Under the pieces are notes generated by a model. It did not search any database. It saw only the letters and a list, made by a program, of their open reading frames with translations, and was not told the origin of the DNA. The position numbers and the translations under genes are program-made. From positions 62,001 to 126,000 of the forward strand of contig NZ_FPCC01000002.1 in NCBI RefSeq assembly GCF_900116875.1: DNA of 64,000 nucleotides, written 5' to 3'. This document shows, piece after piece, positions 14,706 to 21,348 of the stretch (its first letter is position 1; the number at the start of each line of letters is the position of its first letter). The stretch comes from Butyrivibrio sp. INlla21. GTDB taxonomy: Bacteria > Bacillota > Clostridia > Lachnospirales > Lachnospiraceae.

Positions 14706-17700
14706 ATGTTCGACTTTGTAAATATTAAATCAAAGAGAGACGATAAGAAGAAAACTATATCAGTTTATCCATCGTTTCTAGTCCGTAAGTCCAAAGACCT
14801 AATGACAAAAGGTAAATCTTTCTATGCAATTTGGGATGAAGAAGCAGGCCTTTGGTCAGAAGAAGAGACCAGGGCATGTGAACTCATAGATAGGGAGATA
14901 GATTTAAAGGCTGAAGAGCTAAAAGAAGCTAGACCTGATTATGATGTTCACACTATGAAGCTTCTTGATTACAAGTCAAGACAGTTTGCAGAATGGCAAA
15001 GTTACTGTAAAGCAATCCCGGACAACTTTAAGTTTCTGGATTCAGATGTAACTTTCATAAATGATAATGTTCGAAAGGAGGATTATAGATCCAAGCGTTT
15101 AGAGTACGCAATGGATAATGTAGATATTCCTAACTATGATGAACTGATGTCCACATTATATTCTGAAGAAGAAAGACAGAAGATTGAGTGGGCTATAGGA
15201 AGTGTTATAGCAGGAGACTCTAAAGATATTCAAAAGTTCTATGTATTCTATGGTGAGCCTGGAAGTGGTAAGTCAACAGTTCTTAAGATTATTAAGAAAC
15301 TCTTTGAAGGATACTGCACAACATTTGATGCAAGAGCAATTGGTAATGCGAACTCTGCATTTGCGCTTGAGCCTTTTAAGAATAATCCTCTTATTGCTAT
15401 CCAAGACGACGGAGACTTATCAAGGATAGATAGTAACGAAAGACTTAACTCTATTGCATCTCACGAGTATCTTGTTATTAACGAAAAACATAAGTCAACA
15501 TATTCAGCAAGATTCAACACAATAATGTTTATAGGTACTAATAAGCCTGTAAGGATTACTGATGCTAAGAGTGGAATCATAAGAAGACTTATCGATATTT
15601 CACCAACAGGAATTACTCTTAAGAGAAAGAGATACGACGCCATAATGGATCAACTTGATTTTGAACTTAGTGGCATCGCTAACCATTGCTATGAAGTATA
15701 TAAGGAACTTGGTAAAAGATATTACGATACATATAAGCCAATGAATATGATTGGTATTACCAACGACTTTTATAACTTTGTTGATGATAATCTTGATTTC
15801 TTTATAGAGCATAAAGACTATGTTCAGCTTAAGAGAGCTTGGCAGATGTATAAGGATTATGTTGTAGATGCAAACGTACAATATCCTTTCCAGAAGAAAG
15901 CGTTTAAGGAAGAGCTTAAGAATTACTTTGCTGAGTTCCATGAGAGAACAAATGGTGAAAGAAATGTGTATATAGGTTTCCAATTTGACATATTTGATTA
16001 TAAGTTTGAAAAGGAACCTGAAGACACTACAACATATTCTCTTACTTTTGATGAGACAGAGAGTATCTTTGATAAATTATATCCTGATGCTCCTGCTCAG
16101 TATGCTAATAAAGATGGAAAGCCACTTAAGAAGTGGGAGAATGTAACAACAACACTTAAGGATATTGATACGCATAAGCTTCATTATGTTCTTATGGGCG
16201 GATATCCAATTATATGTATTGACTTTGATATTAAGAATGAGAAGGGCGAGAAAGACTTTGAACTTAATTTGGCAGCAGCTTCTAAATGGCCAGCTACATA
16301 TGCAGAGCTTTCAAAGAGCGGCGGTGGTATTCACCTTTATTATATTTATGAGGGTGATGTATCCCAGCTTTCCCATATGCATGATGAAGATATTGAAGTC
16401 AAAGTATTTACCGGTAATAGTTCTCTAAGGAGAATGGTTACTAAATGCAATAATTTACCAATAGCTAAGATTAGCTCTGGGCTCAAATTGAAAGGAGACA
16501 AGCCTATGGTTAATTTAGAGGCGATGAAGAATGAGAAGCAGCTTAGAGCGCTCATAAAGAATTGCCTGCTTAAGAAGCATCATGGTGCAACCACACCAGA
16601 GGTTTATTATATTCATGATACACTTGAGAAGTGTTATAACCAAGGAATGCATTATGATGTAACAGACATGAGACCAGACATAACAGCGTTTGCTGCAAAT
16701 AGTAATAATCAGTCACTACAATGTCTTAAACTTGTAGCCGATATGAAATTCAAGTCAGAGGAGCCTTCGGATTCAATAGATGATGAAGAGGCTCCTATTA
16801 TATTTTACGATGTTGAGGTCTTCCCTAATCTGTTTATTATTTGCTGGAAGTACCAGGGTGATAATAAGACAGTTGTTAGGATGATTAATCCAACACCTGA
16901 AGATGTAGAAAAACTCTTTAGGTTTAGACTAGTTGGGTACAACAACCGTAGATATGACAATCATATTATCTATGCAAGAAGTCTTGGATATTCTAATGAG
17001 GAACTCTTTACATTATCAAGCAGAATTGTTGCAGGAGATAAGAAAGAAGAGAATAGGAACTGTTTCTTTGCAGAAGCATATAACCTTTCCTACACAGATA
17101 TTTATGACTACTCATCTAAGAAGCAATCTTTAAAGAAGTGGGAGATTGAACTTGGTATCCACCATGTTGAGAATGAGTATGCTTGGGATCAGCCTGTAGA
17201 TGAAAGTCACTGGGAAGAAATTGCTGATTATTGTTGTAATGACGTAATTGCAACTGAGAAAGTATTCAATGAAACAGAAGCAGACTTTAAAGCAAGACTT
17301 ATTCTGGCTGAGCTTTCAGGACTTACTGCTAATGATACAACTAACAGCCACACAACAAGACTGATTGTTGGTAAAGATAAGAACCCTCAAGAGAAATTCA
17401 TCTATACTGACCTTTCTAAGGAGTTTAAAGGATATCGATATGATTCTAAAGGAATTCCAAAAGAAGAGTATAAAGACGAGAGCCAGATTGTAAATGGTAA
17501 ATCTATCTATATGGGTGAAGATCCTTCTGAAGGTGGTTATGTATATGCTGAGCCCGGAATGTATTTTAATGTTGCACTACTTGACATTGCATCTCTGCAT
17601 CCGTCAAGTGCAATTATATTAAAAGTATTTGGTGAAGAGTATACAGCCAACTTTGCAATGATCAAGCAGATAAGAATTCATATCAAGCATAAGGAATACG

Positions 17701-18662
17701 ACAAGGTAAGAGAGATGTTTGATGGAAAGCTTGCCAAGTACCTTACAAGCGATGAAGATGCTAAAGCCCTTTCATTCGCACTTAAGATTGCAATCAACTC
17801 TGTATACGGCCTTACAAGTGCTAAGTTCCCGAATAAGCTTCGTGATCCTAGAAATGTTGATAACATCGTTGCTAAGCGCGGAGCTCTCTTTATGATTACT
17901 CTTAAGAATGAAGTTCAGAAGAGAGGATTTACTGTAGCACATGTTAAGACAGACTCAATAAAGATTCCTAATGCAACACAAGAGATTATTGACTTTGTTA
18001 TGGAGTTCGGCAAGAAGTACGGATACGACTTCGAGCATGAGGCTACATATGAGAAGATGTGTCTTGTTAACGATGCAGTTTATATTGCTAAGTATGCTGA
18101 CGGCGACCATGAATTTGAACTCTCAACCGGAGAGAAGGTTATGACGCCATGGACTGCAACAGGAACTGAATTCCAGATACCTTATATTTTCAAGACAGTA
18201 TTTGCAGATAAGCCTCTTCAGTTTAGAGATTACTGTGAGACGAAGTCAGTTACAAAGGGAGCATTATATTTGGATATGAATGAGAATCTTCCTGAAGACG
18301 AACATAACTATAAGTTTGTTGGAAGAGTTGGCGAGTTTGTTCCAATTACTCCTGGAGAAGGCGGCGGAATTCTTTACAGAGTTGCAGACGATAAGTACTA
18401 TGCAGCAACAGGAACTAAAGGTTATAGATGGCTTGATTCTGAAACCGTTAAGGCAGCAGGATATGAGTCACATATTGACAAATCGTATTTTGACAAACTG
18501 GTCGATAATGCTGTAGATCATATCAAAGAATATGGAGACTTTGAATGGTTTGTATCTGACGATAAGACTATACCATTCGATGCAAGTAAAGGTATTACAG
18601 ATGATAATAGAGTAGAGCTTCCATGGGATGAAAGTTTTACAGCTATGAATCCACCAGCATAA
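14706..18662 (+). CDS. SF3 helicase - AEP primase - family B DNA polymerase fusion
   Basis: 1318 residues from ATG 14706 (TTTTGGAGGAAAAT upstream). Domain 1, SF3/D5-like helicase: Walker A GEPGSGKST (183-191), acidic Walker B IQDD (~233-235), motif C with IGTNKP (276-281). Domain 2, archaeo-eukaryotic primase: catalytic DFD (506-508) and SGGGIHLYY (538-546). Domain 3, family B polymerase: exonuclease DVE (702-704), NRRYD and YCCND; motif A D960-x-x-SLHPS; motif B K1027-x-x-x-NSVYG; motif C KTDS (D1083). One chain could unwind, prime and extend. It would act at the origin-like region upstream with the SSB-like, SF2 helicase and nuclease genes downstream. A full ribosome site lies in frame at 16491 before ATG 16506. 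I do not recall this domain order as described. Confidence 0.85.
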   Translation: MFDFVNIKSKRDDKKKTISVYPSFLVRKSKDLMTKGKSFYAIWDEEAGLWSEEETRACELIDREIDLKAEELKEARPDYDVHTMKLLDYKSRQFAEWQSYCKAIPDNFKFLDSDVTFINDNVRKEDYRSKRLEYAMDNVDIPNYDELMSTLYSEEERQKIEWAIGSVIAGDSKDIQKFYVFYGEPGSGKSTVLKIIKKLFEGYCTTFDARAIGNANSAFALEPFKNNPLIAIQDDGDLSRIDSNERLNSIASHEYLVINEKHKSTYSARFNTIMFIGTNKPVRITDAKSGIIRRLIDISPTGITLKRKRYDAIMDQLDFELSGIANHCYEVYKELGKRYYDTYKPMNMIGITNDFYNFVDDNLDFFIEHKDYVQLKRAWQMYKDYVVDANVQYPFQKKAFKEELKNYFAEFHERTNGERNVYIGFQFDIFDYKFEKEPEDTTTYSLTFDETESIFDKLYPDAPAQYANKDGKPLKKWENVTTTLKDIDTHKLHYVLMGGYPIICIDFDIKNEKGEKDFELNLAAASKWPATYAELSKSGGGIHLYYIYEGDVSQLSHMHDEDIEVKVFTGNSSLRRMVTKCNNLPIAKISSGLKLKGDKPMVNLEAMKNEKQLRALIKNCLLKKHHGATTPEVYYIHDTLEKCYNQGMHYDVTDMRPDITAFAANSNNQSLQCLKLVADMKFKSEEPSDSIDDEEAPIIFYDVEVFPNLFIICWKYQGDNKTVVRMINPTPEDVEKLFRFRLVGYNNRRYDNHIIYARSLGYSNEELFTLSSRIVAGDKKEENRNCFFAEAYNLSYTDIYDYSSKKQSLKKWEIELGIHHVENEYAWDQPVDESHWEEIADYCCNDVIATEKVFNETEADFKARLILAELSGLTANDTTNSHTTRLIVGKDKNPQEKFIYTDLSKEFKGYRYDSKGIPKEEYKDESQIVNGKSIYMGEDPSEGGYVYAEPGMYFNVALLDIASLHPSSAIILKVFGEEYTANFAMIKQIRIHIKHKEYDKVREMFDGKLAKYLTSDEDAKALSFALKIAINSVYGLTSAKFPNKLRDPRNVDNIVAKRGALFMITLKNEVQKRGFTVAHVKTDSIKIPNATQEIIDFVMEFGKKYGYDFEHEATYEKMCLVNDAVYIAKYADGDHEFELSTGEKVMTPWTATGTEFQIPYIFKTVFADKPLQFRDYCETKSVTKGALYLDMNENLPEDEHNYKFVGRVGEFVPITPGEGGGILYRVADDKYYAATGTKGYRWLDSETVKAAGYESHIDKSYFDKLVDNAVDHIKEYGDFEWFVSDDKTIPFDASKGITDDNRVELPWDESFTAMNPPA
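16491..16508 (+). promoter_or_regulatory. internal ribosome binding site in the polymerase gene
   Basis: TTGAAAGGAGACAAGCCTATG, i.e. AAAGGAGAC 16491-16499 then ATG at 16506, in frame with the fusion (codon 601). The same TGAAAGGAGAC precedes genuine starts at 9992, 11331, 18683 and 34565. Initiation here would give a 718-residue product holding the complete exonuclease/polymerase domain without helicase and primase. Whether it is used is unproven. Confidence 0.55.
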
Positions 18663-18682
18663 ATGAAAGGAGACATTATATT

Positions 18683-19168
18683 ATGCCTAGAAGAGGAAAA
18701 CTTCAGATAGAAGGTGCAAGGATATTTTGGAAGAACTTTGCAGGAAAGGGCTCTCAGTTTAATTCTGAGGGCTCTCGTAATTTCTGCTTAGAGCTCGATA
18801 ACGAAACAGCAGATAGATTAAAAGCCGATAATTGGAATGTAAAGTACTCAAATCCAAGAGAGGAAGGAGATGAGCCAACACCTTATATCCAGGTTAAGGT
18901 TAAGTATGGTGATTACCCACCTAAGATTTACATGGTTACATCACGCAACAAGACACTTCTTGATGAGAGTCTTATTGGAGAACTTGATAGAGCAGAGATT
19001 GAGAATGTTGATATTATAGTATCTCCTTATGAGTGGTCTGTTGGCGGAAAGTCTGGAATAACAGCATATGTTGACACAATGTATGTAACTATTCACGAAG
19101 ATGATTTTGCAAAGAAGTATGCAAACTTTGATGAAGAGGAACTGCCTTTTGGTCCTTTGGAGGATTAA
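18683..19168 (+). CDS. single-stranded DNA-binding-like protein
   Basis: One hundred sixty-one residues after ATGAAAGGAGACATTATATT. The core (RIFWKNFAGK...NFCLEL...YIQVKVKYGDYPPKIYMVTS) is beta-rich with spaced aromatics, like phage OB-fold DNA-binding proteins. It ends in an acidic tail, FDEEELPFGPLED, that resembles the DDDIPF tip by which SSBs recruit partners, except that five residues follow it. Position between polymerase and SF2 helicase supports an SSB role. Fold is inferred. Confidence 0.65.
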   Translation: MPRRGKLQIEGARIFWKNFAGKGSQFNSEGSRNFCLELDNETADRLKADNWNVKYSNPREEGDEPTPYIQVKVKYGDYPPKIYMVTSRNKTLLDESLIGELDRAEIENVDIIVSPYEWSVGGKSGITAYVDTMYVTIHEDDFAKKYANFDEEELPFGPLED

Positions 19169-19171
19169 TAT

Positions 19172-20392
19172 ATGGTTGAGCTAGCACAGCATCAGATAGA
19201 TGCTCTGAAGAAGATGCACAACGGTTGTATCTTAAGAGGTGATGTTGGCAGCGGTAAATCAAGAACGGCACTTGCGTACTATTATATTCAAGTATGTAAA
19301 GGAATGGTGAAAGTTAATGATAAAGGGTCTCGAAGAGAAATGGAATCTCCTAGAGACCTTTTTATTATTACAACAGCTAAGAAGCGTGATGATGAAAGTT
19401 GGTATGATGAGCTTGCCCCATTCTGCATAACAAAGAACGACATTGATAATCCTTCTCATGTAAGAGTGACAATTGACTCATGGAACAATATAAAGAAGTA
19501 CGTAAATCATTACGGAGCATTTTTTATATTTGATGAACAAAGAGTTGTTGGCTCAGGAGCATGGGTTAAAGCTTTCTATAAGATTGCAAAGAAGAATCAA
19601 TGGATTCTCCTTACAGCAACACCCGGCGATACTTGGGCTGATTATATTCCGGTATTTGTTGCTAATGGATTCTATAGGAATAAGACAGAGTTCAATACGC
19701 GTCACGCAGTTTATTCAAGATTTGCAAAATATCCAAAGATTGAAAGGTATGTTGATACTGGAGACCTTGTCAAATATAGAAGACAGATTCTAGTAAACAT
19801 GAAAGATAAGCGTGAAGCCGTAGAACATCATGTTGAAATCATATGCGAGTACAACAAAGAAATATATAGAACTGTTAAGAAAGACAGATGGGACCCGTAT
19901 GAAGGAAAGCCAATAGAAGAGACCGGAAAGTTATGTTATCTCGAAAGAAGAGTTGCCAACGAAGACCCAAGTAGAATCAAAGCAATAAGAGGATTACTAG
20001 AAAACAACGACCGAGTAATCATATTTTATAACTTTGATTATGAACTTGAAATTCTAAGAGATATTTGTTCTAACATGTCAGTGCCATTCAATGAGTGGAA
20101 CGGACACAAACATGAACCTGTTCCGGATATAGATAGATGGGCTTATCTTGTTCAGTATGCGGCAGGATGTGAAGCATGGAACTGTATCACAACTAATGTA
20201 ATTATATTCTATTCACAAAACTATTCTTATAAAGTCATGACTCAATCAGCTGGAAGAATTAATAGAATGAACACACCGTACAAGAATCTTTATTATTATC
20301 ATCTTCGAAGCTATTCACAAATCGACCTTGCGATCAAGAGAGCGCTCGCTCTGAAGAAGAATTTTAATGAGAAATCATACTTGAATAGCTAA
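19172..20392 (+). CDS. SF2 helicase/ATPase
   Basis: Four hundred six residues. Walker A GDVGSGKSRT near residue 26, Walker B variant FIFDEQR (~122-128), motif III LLTATPG (~146-152), and a C-terminal helicase domain ending with QSAGRINR (motif VI) near residue 366. The DEQR box replaces the more usual DEAH/DEAD. Probably a DNA translocase helping replication or fork restart. Starts four bases after the SSB-like gene with TTGGAGGATTAATAT upstream. Confidence 0.85.
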   Translation: MVELAQHQIDALKKMHNGCILRGDVGSGKSRTALAYYYIQVCKGMVKVNDKGSRREMESPRDLFIITTAKKRDDESWYDELAPFCITKNDIDNPSHVRVTIDSWNNIKKYVNHYGAFFIFDEQRVVGSGAWVKAFYKIAKKNQWILLTATPGDTWADYIPVFVANGFYRNKTEFNTRHAVYSRFAKYPKIERYVDTGDLVKYRRQILVNMKDKREAVEHHVEIICEYNKEIYRTVKKDRWDPYEGKPIEETGKLCYLERRVANEDPSRIKAIRGLLENNDRVIIFYNFDYELEILRDICSNMSVPFNEWNGHKHEPVPDIDRWAYLVQYAAGCEAWNCITTNVIIFYSQNYSYKVMTQSAGRINRMNTPYKNLYYYHLRSYSQIDLAIKRALALKKNFNEKSYLNS

Positions 20393-20400
20393 AAACACCC

Positions 20401-20429
20401 TCGCAAAAAAAACATGCCCTATCATAGAG
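20401..20429 (+). promoter_or_regulatory. promoter-like repeated element, copy E
   Basis: TCGCAAAAAAAACATGCC followed by CTATCATAGAG; TATCAT at 20420-20425 as possible -10. Near-identical to copy C. It separates the helicase gene from the nuclease and RNA polymerase genes, so it may start the transcript that includes the phage RNA polymerase. Confidence 0.5.
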
Positions 20430-20432
20430 AGG

Positions 20433-20470
20433 AATAGAATATCGCGCCCATTTTGGGTACATATTCTATT
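20433..20470 (+). promoter_or_regulatory. long 5' leader hairpin
   Basis: AATAGAATAT (20433-20442) pairs perfectly with ATATTCTATT (20461-20470), with an inner CCC/GGG pair around ATTTT. It begins just downstream of promoter-like copy E, so it would be the 5' end of that transcript, where it could protect the mRNA or control the nearby ribosome site TTTGGGAGG. No U-run follows, so it is not a terminator. Confidence 0.5.
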
Positions 20471-20497
20471 AAGTTTTGCATTTTGGGAGGTTTTCTT

Positions 20498-20824
20498 ATG
20501 CGTGAGAATGAATATCAATCTAAACTTATTAAGAAAATCAAAGAAAGATTCCCAGATGCAATTGTTCTTAAGAATGATCCGAACTATAAGCAGGGCATCC
20601 CAGACTTAACTATTCTCAATGGGAACAAATGGGCTGCTCTAGAGACTAAGCGTTCAGAAGATGCTTCGCATAGACCCAATCAAGATTACTATGTGGACAA
20701 GATGAACAAGATGTCGTTCAGCTCATTTATATTTCCTGAGAATGAACAGGAGGTATTAGATGCAATGGAACGATCATTCCAGAGAGGTTCCAGAAGGAGC
20801 ACACGCTCTGTTCGGAGCAAGTAG
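20498..20824 (+). CDS. VRR-NUC domain nuclease
   Basis: One hundred eight residues; ATG 20498 follows TTTTGGGAGGTTTTCTT. Basic N-terminal helix KLIKKIKERFP, then QGIPDLTIL...WAALETKRS, the catalytic PD...ExK of the VRR-NUC fold, and a conserved Q (RPNQDYYVDKM). Stand-alone VRR-NUC enzymes cut branched or flapped DNA during phage replication. The last ~20 residues are Ser/Arg-rich and overlap the next gene by 65 bases. Confidence 0.85.
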   Translation: MRENEYQSKLIKKIKERFPDAIVLKNDPNYKQGIPDLTILNGNKWAALETKRSEDASHRPNQDYYVDKMNKMSFSSFIFPENEQEVLDAMERSFQRGSRRSTRSVRSK

Positions 20825-21344
20825 TTATCACTGGACAAATTATGATGAAGATAAATTCAAAGAAGTATTTAAGAGTAACCTTGCTAAGCAAGAAGGAACA
20901 ATGTTACATGAATTTGCTGCACAGTGTATCATGATGAGAAGAAAGATCAATGGAAAAGATACACTCGCAAAGCATATTAATGACGCAATCGGATTTAAGA
21001 TGGATGCCGAAGTTCCATTATATTATTCTGAGTTCTTCTTTGGCACTACAGATGCTATCAATTTCAGAAATCACCCAGACAAAGAATCTGGCTATAAGTA
21101 CTTCTTAAGAATTCACGATTTAAAGACCGGTAAAATTCCAGCCAAACTTAGGCAATTGGAAGTTTATGCGGCCTTATTCTTTTTAGAGTACAAAATCAAA
21201 CCAGAGGATACTGAGATAGAACTTAGAATCTATCAAAACGATGACATTATGGTTGGTAATCCAACAGCGAAGGATATAAAACCGATCATGAACAAAATAG
21301 TATTGTTCGACAAAGTAGCGCAAAAAATGAAGTTGGAGGGATAA
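20760..21344 (+). CDS. PD-(D/E)XK (Cas4/RecB-like) nuclease
   Basis: One hundred ninety-four residues. ATG 20760 after CAGGAGGTATTAG, inside the end of the VRR-NUC gene. GTTDAINF provides the catalytic Asp, then HDLKTGK gives the (D/E)xK-type lysine, and QLEVYAALF is the QxxxY motif of RecB-like nucleases. No clear four-Cys iron-sulphur cluster, unlike Cas4. Probably a 5'-3' resection or replication nuclease working with the VRR-NUC enzyme. Confidence 0.75.
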   Translation: MQWNDHSREVPEGAHALFGASSYHWTNYDEDKFKEVFKSNLAKQEGTMLHEFAAQCIMMRRKINGKDTLAKHINDAIGFKMDAEVPLYYSEFFFGTTDAINFRNHPDKESGYKYFLRIHDLKTGKIPAKLRQLEVYAALFFLEYKIKPEDTEIELRIYQNDDIMVGNPTAKDIKPIMNKIVLFDKVAQKMKLEG

Positions 21345-21348
21345 ACTA

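Noticed and set aside
16165..16428. Alternative-frame gene inside the polymerase fusion
   Set aside because: No ribosome site, composition unlike phage proteins, and it lies across intact primase motifs.
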